Origin: Parvularculaceae bacterium
Lineage (GTDB): Bacteria > Pseudomonadota > Alphaproteobacteria > Caulobacterales > Parvularculaceae
Assembly (NCBI GenBank): GCA_013389105.1
Contig: JACADZ010000009.1
Coordinates: 1 to 34,583 of the forward strand
DNA length: 34,583 nt
Direction: 5' to 3'
Each line of letters begins with the position of its first letter. Within the stretch, counting starts at the first letter, position 1. Below, piece by piece: positions 23,471 to 31,552 of this stretch. The position numbers and the translations under genes are program-made. The notes under the pieces are model-generated. The model saw nothing but the letters and a program-made list of their open reading frames with translations. It made no database searches and was not told the DNA's origin.

Positions 23471-24469
23471 TCAGCCCTCCTTCGCCGCGGCATGCACCCC
23501 GCGGGCGATCGCGCGCGTCAGGCAGTCCGCCGCCGCCGATCCGATCCGGGCGAGCTGCAGCGCCCGTTCAAGGCCGTCCGCCAGAGCGACCCTCGCCGTC
23601 GACACCGCGAAGATCGCGTCGCCGTCGAACGGCGTGTGCGCCGGCCGCACGGCGCGCGAGAGGCCGTCATGGGCCATCATCGCGATGCGCTTCAATTCGG
23701 CCGTCGAGAGATCCGCCGAGACCGCGACGAGGCCGATCGTGGTGTTGGCGCCCGCCGCCAGCCGTCCCATTCCGGCGAGTTTTGATTGATCCGGGAGCGG
23801 ATCATCGATCGGCGCCGGCTGCGGGACATAAGGACCGCCGAATTCGCCGCCGATCTCGAACGGATAGGCCCAGGGCGTGCGGCCGTCCGGCATGAAGGCC
23901 GAGCCGACGGCGTTGTTGACGACGACGGCCCCGGCGACGAGGCCGCCGCCGAGATCGAGAGAGGCGGAGCCGAGTCCGCCCCAATGCAGTCCCGCCCGCG
24001 CGCCGCGCCCGCCGCCGACGCGGCCGATTTCAAAAGTCTGAGCCGCCGCGGCGACGGCCGCGCGTCCGAGCGCGTGATAGGGCGGGGTCGCGCCCCAGTT
24101 CTTGTCGCCGCCATTGGCGAGATCGAAGATGACGGCCGCCGGCACGATGGGGACGCTGACGCCGCCGCCGCGCGCCGCGTAGCCGACCCCCCGGTCCGCC
24201 AGCGCCTGGACGGCGCCGTCGGCGGCGGCGAGCCCGAACACCGACCCGCCGGTGAGAACGAAGGCGTGCGCCCGCCCGACGAGGTTTTCCGGCGATAGCG
24301 TCTCGATCTCGCGCACGCCCGGCGCGCCGCCGCGCACGTCGGCGCCCGCGCAGTAATGATCCTCGCACAGAACGACGGTGACGCCGGTCTCGGCGGCGGC
24401 GTCCGTCGCGTGACCGACAAGAAGGCCGGCGACGTCGGTGACGAGGTTGCGAGGGCCGGGCTTCAGCAT
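23471..24469 (-). CDS. P1-family (S58/DmpA-like) N-terminal-nucleophile peptidase
   Basis: 332-aa member of the DmpA/NylC fold family. These proteins cleave themselves to expose a nucleophilic Ser/Thr, and hydrolyse N-terminal residues or amide oligomers. Visible features are VTDVAGLLVGHATD at the start, VLTGGSVFGLAAADGA, the oxyanion-type NNAVGSAF near 185-192, and GANTTIGLVAVSA near 240-252. The junction Asn242-Thr243 matches the NylC-type self-cleavage site. Its ATG overlaps the stop of the double ABC ATPase (24469-24471), making it the last gene of the peptide-importer operon. That context suggests it processes imported peptides. The substrate (D-amino-acid, beta-amino or other amide) is not evident. 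Confidence 0.88.
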   Translation of the reverse strand: MLKPGPRNLVTDVAGLLVGHATDAAAETGVTVVLCEDHYCAGADVRGGAPGVREIETLSPENLVGRAHAFVLTGGSVFGLAAADGAVQALADRGVGYAARGGGVSVPIVPAAVIFDLANGGDKNWGATPPYHALGRAAVAAAAQTFEIGRVGGGRGARAGLHWGGLGSASLDLGGGLVAGAVVVNNAVGSAFMPDGRTPWAYPFEIGGEFGGPYVPQPAPIDDPLPDQSKLAGMGRLAAGANTTIGLVAVSADLSTAELKRIAMMAHDGLSRAVRPAHTPFDGDAIFAVSTARVALADGLERALQLARIGSAAADCLTRAIARGVHAAAKEG

Positions 24470-26088
24470 CAGGTGGTTTCCTCAACGGCGCCATCATAGG
24501 ACGCGCCGACGCGCGCGGCGAGAGCTCCGGCGAGATCGGGCGTCGCAGCCTTGAGCGCCCGCGTATACGGATGGGAAGAGGTCTCGAACAGCGTCGCCGC
24601 CGGCCCCTCGTCGACGATCGCGCCGTTTTTCATCACCAGCACGCGGTGCGAGATCGCACGCACTGTTGCGACGTCATGCGAGATGAAGAGATAGGCAAGA
24701 CCCATGGCCGCGGAAAGTTCCATGAGCAGGTCGAGCGCCTGGGCGCGGGTCGAGACGTCGAGCGAGGACACCGCCTCGTCGAGGATCACGATGTCGGGCT
24801 GCGTGACCAGCGCGCGCGCAATGGCGATGCGTTGGCGCTGGCCGCCGGAAAATTCGTGGGGATACTTGTCGAGGACGTCGGCGCCGAGCCCGACGCGGAC
24901 CAGCATGTCGGCGGCGGCTTTCCTGCGGGCTTCAACGCCGGGCTTTGGATCGACGAGATGCATGGGCTCGGAAACGATGCGCCAGACGCGCTGGCGCGGA
25001 TCGAAACTGCCGTAAGGGTCCTGAAACACGATCTGGATGCGGCGCCGGAGCGGGCGCATGCGCCGGCCGTGACCCGGCATGAAAGGCTCGCCGCCGAGCG
25101 TCACCCGCCCTTCGTCCAGCCGCTCGAGCGCGAGAAGCGCCCGCGCCAGCGTCGACTTGCCGGAGCCGCTCTCGCCGACGAGGCCGACGACCTCTCCCCT
25201 CTCGATCGCGAGGGAGACGCGGTCGAGGGCGCGGCGCGTCGCGCCGCCCTTGCGAAATGATTTGACGCCGTCCTGGATCGTCATGAGCGCGGGGGCCGGC
25301 GCCCGGCGGGCCGGGCGTTTCGGCTCGTGCGCGGCGGCGGCGATCAGCGCCCTGGAATAGCTGTGGGCCGGGGCGGCGAGAAGGTCGCGGGTGCGGCCGG
25401 TTTCGACGATGCGGCCCCGGTGCATGACCGCGATCCGATCCGCGAAGCCGGCGATCAGCGGCAGATCGTGCGTGATGAACAGCAGACCGCAACCCGCCTT
25501 CTCGGCGAGCGTCATCAAGAGACGCACTATCTCCGCTTGCGCCGCCGCGTCGAGGGCGGTCGTCGGCTCGTCGGCGATCAGCAGCTTGGGCTCCAGCGCC
25601 ACGGCGATCGCCAGCACCGCGCGCTGGCGCTGGCCGCCCGACAATTCGTGCGGATAGCGATCGAGGCCGACGCCGGCGGCCTTGAGGCCGACCATGTCGA
25701 TCAGCCTCCCCGCCTCGGCGAGCGCCTCGCGCCGCGGAAGACCGCGGTGGATCTCGAACGGCTCGGCCAGCTGGCGGCCGATGGTCTGCACCGGGTTGAG
25801 CGCGGACATCGGCTCCTGAAACGCCATGCCGACGTCGCGGCCGCGGCGCTTGCGCATTTCGGCTTCGGGGAGCGCAAGGAGATTGACGCCCTCGAGCGAG
25901 ATCGCGCCGGACGCCGCCGCGCCGTCCGGCAGGAGGCGCAGGATCGACAGCGCGGTCATGGACTTGCCGGAACCGCTTTCGCCGACAAGACCGAGCGTCT
26001 CGCCGCGATCGAGCGCGAGCGATACGCCGTCGAGAATGCGCGCGCCGCCGATGGCGAGGGTGAGCTGTTCGGTTCGCAGCAGGGTCAT
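24469..26088 (-). CDS. Peptide-type ABC importer, double ATPase subunit (DppD-DppF fusion, YejF-like)
   Basis: 539-aa cytoplasmic protein with two complete ABC ATPase domains in tandem, energising uptake by the adjacent permeases. The first domain has Walker A GESGSGKS at 36-43, signature LSGGQRQRAVLA and Walker B LLIADEPTTALD. The second, from about residue 280, has GLVGESGSGKSTLA, FSGGQRQRIAIARAL and IVILDEAVSSLD. Each domain carries the oligopeptide-family C-terminal extension (HPYTRALKAA at the end). The ATG at 26088 overlaps the permease stop by 4 bp. The reading frame continues upstream to 26823 in the wrong frame of the permease, which I disregard. Confidence 0.95.
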   Translation of the reverse strand: MTLLRTEQLTLAIGGARILDGVSLALDRGETLGLVGESGSGKSMTALSILRLLPDGAAASGAISLEGVNLLALPEAEMRKRRGRDVGMAFQEPMSALNPVQTIGRQLAEPFEIHRGLPRREALAEAGRLIDMVGLKAAGVGLDRYPHELSGGQRQRAVLAIAVALEPKLLIADEPTTALDAAAQAEIVRLLMTLAEKAGCGLLFITHDLPLIAGFADRIAVMHRGRIVETGRTRDLLAAPAHSYSRALIAAAAHEPKRPARRAPAPALMTIQDGVKSFRKGGATRRALDRVSLAIERGEVVGLVGESGSGKSTLARALLALERLDEGRVTLGGEPFMPGHGRRMRPLRRRIQIVFQDPYGSFDPRQRVWRIVSEPMHLVDPKPGVEARRKAAADMLVRVGLGADVLDKYPHEFSGGQRQRIAIARALVTQPDIVILDEAVSSLDVSTRAQALDLLMELSAAMGLAYLFISHDVATVRAISHRVLVMKNGAIVDEGPAATLFETSSHPYTRALKAATPDLAGALAARVGASYDGAVEETT

Positions 26089-26900
26089 CGGCGCGCTCTG
26101 AGCTTTGGATCGAAGGCGTCGCGCAGGCCGTCGCCGAGAAGGTTGAGGCCGAGCACGCAGAGCACGATGGCGAGACCCGGGAAAATCGCCGTCCACGGGG
26201 CGATGGCGGCGATGGTCTGGCTCTCGGCCAGCATGCGCCCCCAGCTCGGCGTCGGCGGCGCCGCCCCGAGCCCGACATAGGAGAGCCCCGCCTCGGCCAG
26301 GACGCCGAGCGAGAACTGGATGGTGCCCTGCACGATGACGAGGTCGCCGATATTGGGAAGGATGTGCTCGACCGAGATCCGGGCCCTGCCCTTTCCCGCC
26401 ACGCGCGCCGCCAGCACGAACTCGCGCCGCCACAGCGACAGCGCCGAGCCGCGCGCCAGGCGGGCGAAGACCGGCGCGTTGAACACGCCGATCGCGATGA
26501 CGGCGTTGAGCGCGCCGGGCCCGAGAACCGCCGTCAGCAGGATCGCCAGGATAAGCGCGGGGAAGGCGAACACGATGTCCGAGGCGCGCATCGCCCATTC
26601 GTCGACAGCGCCCCCGGCGGCGGCGGCGAAAAGCCCGAAGGGCACGCCGATCGCCATGCCGAGACCGACGGCGACGATCGCCACCGAGATCGACGTGCGC
26701 GCGCCCGCCATGACGTTCGAGAGCACGTCCCGGCCAAAATGATCCGTACCGAACCAGTGCGCGGCGGACGGCGCCTGAAGCCGGGCCGGAACGTCGAACG
26801 CCGTCGGATCGAAGGGGGTCCACAGCAGCGAGGCGAGCGCCAGCAGCGCGAAGAACAGCGTCAGACCCGCGCCGACGAGGAGCCCCGGCGAGCGGCTCAT
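26085..26900 (-). CDS. Peptide-type ABC importer permease, DppC/OppC family
   Basis: 271-aa inner-membrane permease of the binding-protein-dependent family. It has an N-terminal helix near residues 8-27 and the OppC_N-type segment FDVPARLQAPSAAHWFGTDH, followed by GRDVLSNVMAGARTSISVA. About five further membrane helices follow. The EAA-like loop near the C-terminal third reads EFVLAARVAGKGRARIS..HILPN, which contacts the ATPase. It overlaps both neighbours by four bases (stop into the ATPase ATG, start into the DppB-like stop), so translation is coupled. Confidence 0.94.
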   Translation of the reverse strand: MSRSPGLLVGAGLTLFFALLALASLLWTPFDPTAFDVPARLQAPSAAHWFGTDHFGRDVLSNVMAGARTSISVAIVAVGLGMAIGVPFGLFAAAAGGAVDEWAMRASDIVFAFPALILAILLTAVLGPGALNAVIAIGVFNAPVFARLARGSALSLWRREFVLAARVAGKGRARISVEHILPNIGDLVIVQGTIQFSLGVLAEAGLSYVGLGAAPPTPSWGRMLAESQTIAAIAPWTAIFPGLAIVLCVLGLNLLGDGLRDAFDPKLRARR

Positions 26901-27862
26901 GCGGGCCTCCTCAATCGAGGGTCGACCACGGCGTAGGCGATGTCGACGAGAAAGTTCACCGTGACGACGATCAGCACGAGGACGAGCACGACTCCCTGCA
27001 CGACGATGAGGTCGCGCTGCGTAATCGCCTGGAAGACCAGCCGGCCGAGGCCCGGCAGATAGAAGACGTTCTCGATGATGACGCCGCCGGCGACCAGAAA
27101 CGAAAACTGCAGGCCGATGATGGTCAGCGCCGGGATGAGCGCGTTGCGGAAGGCGTGGCGGCGCAGCGCCTCGCTTTCGCTGAGCCCCTTGGCCCGCGCG
27201 GTCAGCATGTATTGCCGCCCCTGCGCGTCAATGAGCGCCGACCGCATCACGCGCGCGAGGATGGCCGCCTGCGGCAGCGCCAGCACGAGCGCAGGCAAGA
27301 GCAGCGAGCGAAGGGCCGGAAGAACGCCGGCGTCCCAGCCCGGAAACCCGCCGGCCGAGGCCCAGCCGAGCACGATCGAAAACACGAACACGAGCAGGAT
27401 GGCGAACCAGAAATTCGGCACGGCGAGGCCGATCTGCGTCGCCGCCATGATCAGCGCGTCGAGAGGGCCGCCCCGCCGCGCCGCCGCGACGGCGCCGAGC
27501 GGGAGGCCGACGCCGACGGCGAGGGCAAGCGCGAGCAGCGCGAGCGGCCCGGACACGGCGAGACGCTCGGCGATGAGGCTCGAGACCGGCGCGCGATAGG
27601 TGTAGCTGACGCCGAAATCACCTCTAAGAACGCCGCCGATCCAGTTGAGATAGCGTTCGACCGGCGGGCCGGCGAGCCCGAGCTCCGCGCGCAGCGCCTC
27701 GAGCGCCCTCGGATCGGCGTTAAGCCCCATCATGTAGGCCGCCGGATCGCCCGGCGCGATCTGCAACAGCACGAAAATGACGACGCTTGCGGCAAGGAGC
27801 GTCAGCGCCAGCGACAGGAATCGTCGCCCGGCATAGGAAGCTATGGCGCCCGCTCTAGTCAT
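26897..27862 (-). CDS. Peptide-type ABC importer permease, DppB/OppB family
   Basis: 321-aa inner-membrane permease forming a heterodimer with the DppC-like subunit. The first membrane helix at about 10-32 ends in the family block LLQIAPGDPA. It is followed by LRAELGLAGPPVERYLNWI and GDFGVSYTYRAPV, all typical of DppB. About five more helices follow, with the EAA-type loop YMLTARAKGLSE..RHAFRNALIP. It overlaps the binding-protein stop by 8 bp and the DppC-like gene by 4 bp. Confidence 0.95.
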   Translation of the reverse strand: MTRAGAIASYAGRRFLSLALTLLAASVVIFVLLQIAPGDPAAYMMGLNADPRALEALRAELGLAGPPVERYLNWIGGVLRGDFGVSYTYRAPVSSLIAERLAVSGPLALLALALAVGVGLPLGAVAAARRGGPLDALIMAATQIGLAVPNFWFAILLVFVFSIVLGWASAGGFPGWDAGVLPALRSLLLPALVLALPQAAILARVMRSALIDAQGRQYMLTARAKGLSESEALRRHAFRNALIPALTIIGLQFSFLVAGGVIIENVFYLPGLGRLVFQAITQRDLIVVQGVVLVLVLIVVTVNFLVDIAYAVVDPRLRRPA

Positions 27863-29615
27863 CGCCCTGGCTCCAGTAGACGCCGGTCACGTCATTCGCC
27901 TGGATAGGGGAATTGGCCCACAGGCCTTTCAGCCGCGCGTTCCAGACCCCGATTTTCGGAGCTTCCAGCAGAAAAACGTTGACCGCATCCTCGGCGATCT
28001 TGCGCTGCGCTTCCTTGAGGAGCCGCGACCGCTCCGCCGGGTCGGTCGCCGCGACAATGCGGGCGTAAAGCGCCCGAAACACTTCGTCCCGGTACTGAAA
28101 ATAGTAATCGTCGCGGGCGTAGATGTCGATGTCCATGGGCTCGGTGTGCGAGACGATGGTGAGATCATAGTCCTTGTCGGCGAAGACCTGTTTGAGCCAC
28201 TGCGCCCATTCGAGATTGACGATCTCGCACTTGACGCCGACCGCGCCGAGCGCAGCGGCGACAAACTCGCCGCCGCGGCGGGCGTAGCCGGGCGGCGGCA
28301 GCATGAGCTTGGCGGTGAAGCCGCCGCCGAGGCCCGCCTCGGCGAGAAGCGCCCGCGCCCGCGCCGGGTCATAGGGGCAGACATGCGTCAGATCGACATA
28401 GTCGGGATTATGCGGCGCGAAGTGCGAGCCGATCGGCGTTCCATAGCCGAAGCCGACCGTGTCGATGAGCGCGCGGCGGTCGATGGCGTGGCACAGGGCG
28501 CGGCGCACGCGCAGGTCGTCGAAGGGCTTGCGGCCGTTATTGACGGCGAGGATCGTCTCGCCCTCCGTCGTGCCCTTGACGACCGCGAAACGCTGGTTCG
28601 CCTCGAAAGCGGCCACGATCTCCGGCGCCGGAAAATTCGGGAAGGCGTCGATATCGCCGGCGAGCAGCGCCGCCGCCGCGGCGGAAGGATCGGAGAGAAT
28701 CTGAAAGATCGCGCGTGCGATTTTCGGCGCCTCCCCCCAATAGCGGTCGAATCGTTCGAGCTCGATCTGGTCTCCCCTGCGCCACTTCGCGAAACGAAAG
28801 GGACCAGTGCCGACCGGGTTGGTCGCATTGGTCGCCGCGCTCTCCGGCGCGACGATCACGGCGTCCCCCTGGCCGAGGTTGAAGAGAAAGGCGCTCGACG
28901 GCCGCTTCAGCCGGATGCGGACACGATCGACGTCCAACTTCTCGATCGACTCGATCGGCTCGAAATAGCCGCGCTGGGCGTTGGTGGAGTCGGGTGCGCG
29001 GGCGCGCTCGAAGGAGAAGACGACGTCGTCGGCGTCGAAGCTCGTTCCGTCATGGAAAACGACGCCCGCGCCCAGCTCAAATTCATAGACGAGGCCGTCC
29101 GCCGAGACGCTCCATGATTTCGCGAGCGCCGGCGCGACCGCCCCGTCGGGGCCGATGCGCGTCAGTCCTTCAAAGACATTGGCGTAGACGACCTCGTCGA
29201 TCGCCGCCGCCGCGCCCGCGGTCGGATCGAGATTGGGCGGCTCAAGGGGAATGCCGATGACGACCTCGGCGCGGCGCTGCGCTGACGACGGCGCGCCGCA
29301 GGCAAGAGGCGAGAGCGCGAGACATAGCAGCGCCAGCGCGCGCCCGAGCAGGTCCCAATTGGCGGAAAATCTCGCGGCTCTTTCGGTTAACGTCAGTTCC
29401 AAGCCCGGGCGATTTTGGCCGGCCCGGTCGCGGACGCCGCGCAGAGCCCCGACCGTATCGGCGGGCGCGAAAGATCGATCGACCGCCGACCTGAATTTGC
29501 TCGAAAACCAGCGGACCGATTTTTTCGCCCGGCGCTCCAAGATGCGCCTGGCGCCCGGCCGCAGGCCGCGCAGGGCCGTATCATCAACGCACTCTTTGAA
29601 TTTCGAACTCGGCAC
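27855..29615 (-). CDS. Peptide-type ABC importer substrate-binding protein (SBP_bac_5), with unusual N-terminal extension
   Basis: Extracytoplasmic binding protein that delivers peptides or similar ligands to the permeases. The mature part (about 480 aa) has the family opening VVIGIPLEPPNLDPT, then YANVFEGLTRIGPDG, ALAKSWSVSADGLVYEFEL, and the HDGTSFDADDVVFSFERA block that defines the family. A lipoprotein signal is visible (hydrophobic residues 89-105, Cys106 in LSPLACG). It is preceded by about 88 extra charged, Arg-rich residues. The GTG at 29615 is chosen because a near-perfect AAGGAGG lies 8 bp upstream; no ATG, GTG or well-placed TTG with a ribosome site lies closer to the signal peptide. 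The in-frame ATG at 29621 is too close to that site (2 bp). Confidence 0.88.
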   Translation of the reverse strand: MPSSKFKECVDDTALRGLRPGARRILERRAKKSVRWFSSKFRSAVDRSFAPADTVGALRGVRDRAGQNRPGLELTLTERAARFSANWDLLGRALALLCLALSPLACGAPSSAQRRAEVVIGIPLEPPNLDPTAGAAAAIDEVVYANVFEGLTRIGPDGAVAPALAKSWSVSADGLVYEFELGAGVVFHDGTSFDADDVVFSFERARAPDSTNAQRGYFEPIESIEKLDVDRVRIRLKRPSSAFLFNLGQGDAVIVAPESAATNATNPVGTGPFRFAKWRRGDQIELERFDRYWGEAPKIARAIFQILSDPSAAAAALLAGDIDAFPNFPAPEIVAAFEANQRFAVVKGTTEGETILAVNNGRKPFDDLRVRRALCHAIDRRALIDTVGFGYGTPIGSHFAPHNPDYVDLTHVCPYDPARARALLAEAGLGGGFTAKLMLPPPGYARRGGEFVAAALGAVGVKCEIVNLEWAQWLKQVFADKDYDLTIVSHTEPMDIDIYARDDYYFQYRDEVFRALYARIVAATDPAERSRLLKEAQRKIAEDAVNVFLLEAPKIGVWNARLKGLWANSPIQANDVTGVYWSQGDD

Positions 29616-29623
29616 GCTCATCA

Positions 29624-29633
29624 CCTCCTTTCT
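29624..29633 (-). promoter_or_regulatory. Very strong Shine-Dalgarno (AGAAAGGAGG) before the binding-protein gene
   Basis: On the minus strand the sequence AGAAAGGAGGTGAT is complementary to the 16S rRNA 3' end over its full length. The AAGGAGG core is 8 bp from the GTG at 29615. This decides the start of the peptide-binding protein in favour of the extended form. Confidence 0.75.
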
Positions 29634-29648
29634 GTCAGGCGTTGCACC

Positions 29649-29654
29649 ATCATA
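29649..29654 (-). promoter_or_regulatory. Candidate -10 box (TATGAT) of the peptide-importer operon
   Basis: TATGAT reads on the minus strand, one base from the consensus, and would place the transcript start near 29642, about 27 nt before the GTG. A clear -35 hexamer at 16-18 bp is missing; TTATCC at 19 bp is only a weak match. The position upstream of the first gene of the operon is the main support. Confidence 0.35.
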
Positions 29655-29752
29655 GGCCAGCGCGAGGGGTGTGGGATAACTTCGACCTGTTTCCCCTCCA
29701 GGTTGCCGGCTTGCTGGGCTCCCATGGTTAATTTCAGCGGCCGGCGCCGACT

Positions 29753-30718
29753 TCAGCCCTGGGCGCCGGCGTAGACCTGAAGCGCCTTAATGCGCTTTTC
29801 GATCGGCGGGTGGGTGGCGAAGATGCCGGCGAACGGCGTCTTGTTGTGCACCATCATCTGGCGCAGGTCGGCCGGGGCGTCGACGTCGCTGTTCGTCGAG
29901 ATTTTCCTGAGCGCGCGGACCATGGCGTCCGGGTTCTTGGTCAGCTCCACCGAGCCCGCATCCGCGAGGAACTCACGCTTCTGTGAAAGGACGAAGCGGA
30001 CGACGATGGCGAGGAGGTAGGCGATAATGACGGCGGCGATCGCGATGAGGATGAGCATGCCGCCGCCGCGGCTGTCGCCCTTGCGGCTTCGCGTGTGACC
30101 GCCGATCCGGACGCCGCGATCGAAGGCGGAGCGCCAAAGCATCTCGCCGAAGAACGAGAAAATGCCCACGAAAATCACCGCGATGATGAGCAGGCGCACG
30201 TCGCGATTGCGAATGTGGGTCAATTCATGCGCGATCACCGCCTCAAGCTCGTCGCGATCCAGCCGCTCGACAAGGCCCCGCGTCAGGGTCACTGTGTAGG
30301 ACTTCTCGCCGACGCCGCTCGCGAAGGCGTTGAGCGCGGATGTGTCGATAATCGCCAGTTTCGGCATGGCCATGCCGCCGGCGATCGCGAGGTTTTCGAG
30401 AAGATTGTAGATTTCCGGGGCCTCCTTCCTCGAGACGCCCTTCGCCCCGGATGAAGCCTCGATCAGTTTCTGGTGAAAAACCCAGGCGATGAGAAACCAC
30501 AATCCGGCCCCGACCAGTGCGAAGGGCCAGACGCGCGCCATGTGCGAGAGCGCCAGCGCGAGACCGTCGTCGAGCGTCGCGACTTCCTCGACCAGCCCGA
30601 CATAGAAGGCGACGAGTCCGAAAAGCAGCAGCAACAGCAATACCGGGAACCCGGCGAGGAGCAGCACGGACTTGATGTTGTTGTTCCAGATGTGCGTTGC
30701 GAGCCCGTACGCGTTCAT
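29753..30718 (-). CDS. HtpX-like M48 membrane metalloprotease
   Basis: 321-aa inner-membrane zinc protease of the HtpX type, which degrades damaged or misfolded membrane proteins. Two hydrophobic segments lie near residues 18-42 and 63-81. The zinc motif HELTH is at 164-168, followed by one hydrophobic hairpin (about 176-192) and another membrane segment (221-244). The third zinc ligand is Glu249 in REFLADAGSV. ATHPPIEKRIKAL closes the domain. The extra N-terminal length and Gly-rich loop (SRKGDSRGGG) resemble the HtpX-like proteins that pair with LemA. LemA is encoded upstream in the same gene run, separated by a GNAT gene and a racemase remnant. The upstream remnant ends 7 bp before this ATG. 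Confidence 0.93.
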   Translation of the reverse strand: MNAYGLATHIWNNNIKSVLLLAGFPVLLLLLLFGLVAFYVGLVEEVATLDDGLALALSHMARVWPFALVGAGLWFLIAWVFHQKLIEASSGAKGVSRKEAPEIYNLLENLAIAGGMAMPKLAIIDTSALNAFASGVGEKSYTVTLTRGLVERLDRDELEAVIAHELTHIRNRDVRLLIIAVIFVGIFSFFGEMLWRSAFDRGVRIGGHTRSRKGDSRGGGMLILIAIAAVIIAYLLAIVVRFVLSQKREFLADAGSVELTKNPDAMVRALRKISTNSDVDAPADLRQMMVHNKTPFAGIFATHPPIEKRIKALQVYAGAQG

Positions 30719-30725
30719 GGAGGCC

Positions 30726-30938
30726 TCAGGAGAACGCGAACGCCGACGCCGAAGCGGCGTGCAGGCGCGTCGGGTCGAGAAAGGGAACCGCGACGTCGTC
30801 GAGGCCGATCAGCAGCGAAAGCTCCGTGCAGCCGAGGCGGACGCCCTCGGCCCCGGGCGGGCGCGGCCTCTCGAGGCGCCGGCGATGGATCGCCGTCGAC
30901 TCCGGACTGATGCCGCCGATGAGACCGATCGTCTTCAT
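30726..30938 (-). pseudogene. Remnant of an aspartate/glutamate racemase with a large internal in-frame deletion
   Basis: This 70-codon frame begins with MKTIGLIGGISPESTA, the N-terminus of aspartate/glutamate racemase family proteins. It then jumps to GAEGVRLGCTELSLLIGLDD..VPFLDPTRLHA, the family's C-terminal catalytic block with the second Cys. Normal members have about 230 residues, so about 150 are missing, including the first catalytic Cys motif (CTNT-type). The join falls near residues 17-27. The ATG overlaps the GNAT stop (ATGA, 30935-30938), so it may still be translated. It cannot be an active racemase of the known two-cysteine mechanism. Confidence 0.82.
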
Positions 30939-31537
30939 GACGGGGCCGCCGCCGGCGCGCGCGACATGGCGAGTAGCGTCGGCGCGCCCGCCGGCAGAGG
31001 CAGGGGCGCGCCGGCGACAAAGCCGAGGCGCCGGTAGAGCGGCGTGTTGCGCGGGTTCGAGTTTTCGAGATAGGCGGGCGCGCCGTCGGCGTCCGCGCGC
31101 TTGAGGCCTTCGGCGATGAGGCGCCCGCCAAGGCCGCCTCCGCGCGCGCGCGGTCGCACCCCGACGGCGAAGAGATAATAGTGCGGGTACGGAGGGTGGG
31201 CCTGCTCGGCGATCTTGCCGACGCGGGCGGCGCGCCGGAGCGTTGCGAGCCCGCAGGTCCGCAGCAGGGACCAGGCCAGCGCGGCCTGATCGGCGCCCTT
31301 CATCACGGCAGGCCTCCCGGGCGCCAGCCACCAGGTCGCGGCGTCGTCGCCGGCGACGTGCGAGAAGCCGTGCGGCCGGTAAAGGCGCCGCCCGAGTTCA
31401 CGAAACAGGATGCCTGCCCGCCCGCGCCCGCCGAGCGTCCAGCTCATCACGGGATCTTCAGCGAACGCCTCGGCGAGAATATCGACCGTGCGGTCGAAAT
31501 CATCCGCCGACGCTTCCCTAGGTGCCGGTCCGGCCAC
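30935..31537 (-). CDS. GNAT-family N-acetyltransferase
   Basis: 200-aa predicted acetyl-CoA-dependent acetyltransferase. The acetyl-CoA pyrophosphate loop is VGVRPRARGGGLGGRLI near residues 125-141. It is followed by a helix, then the C-terminal motif YLENSNPRNTPLYRRLGF near 157-173, which is typical of the family. The N-terminal 100 residues resemble GNAT proteins annotated with broad or unknown substrates. The start is GTG at 31537, with only a weak ribosome site; an ATG at 31550 is out of frame. It lies 15 bp after lemA and overlaps the racemase remnant by four bases. The acceptor substrate is unknown. Confidence 0.88.
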   Translation of the reverse strand: MAGPAPREASADDFDRTVDILAEAFAEDPVMSWTLGGRGRAGILFRELGRRLYRPHGFSHVAGDDAATWWLAPGRPAVMKGADQAALAWSLLRTCGLATLRRAARVGKIAEQAHPPYPHYYLFAVGVRPRARGGGLGGRLIAEGLKRADADGAPAYLENSNPRNTPLYRRLGFVAGAPLPLPAGAPTLLAMSRAPAAAPS

Positions 31538-31552
31538 GCCGCGCGACCATCG

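Noticed and set aside
21865-23493. 542-codon open frame on the minus strand opposite the second M48 gene
   Set aside because: Its product is Arg/His/Asp-rich low-complexity sequence with no domain, exactly mirroring a strongly supported protease gene; long antisense frames are expected at this GC content.
26089-26823. Upstream extension of the double ATPase frame to 784 codons
   Set aside because: The added part lies in the wrong frame of the DppC-like permease and is Arg/Gly-rich; the ATPase fold begins exactly at the ATG at 26088.
27843-29117. 424-codon plus-strand frame opposite the peptide-binding protein
   Set aside because: Arg/Asp/Val-rich shadow with no recognisable motif, while the opposite strand encodes a clear SBP_bac_5 protein.
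29619-29633. Plus-strand ATCACCTCCTTTCT resembling the 3' end of 16S rRNA
   Set aside because: No rRNA sequence lies upstream; on the minus strand it is simply a very strong Shine-Dalgarno for the binding-protein gene.
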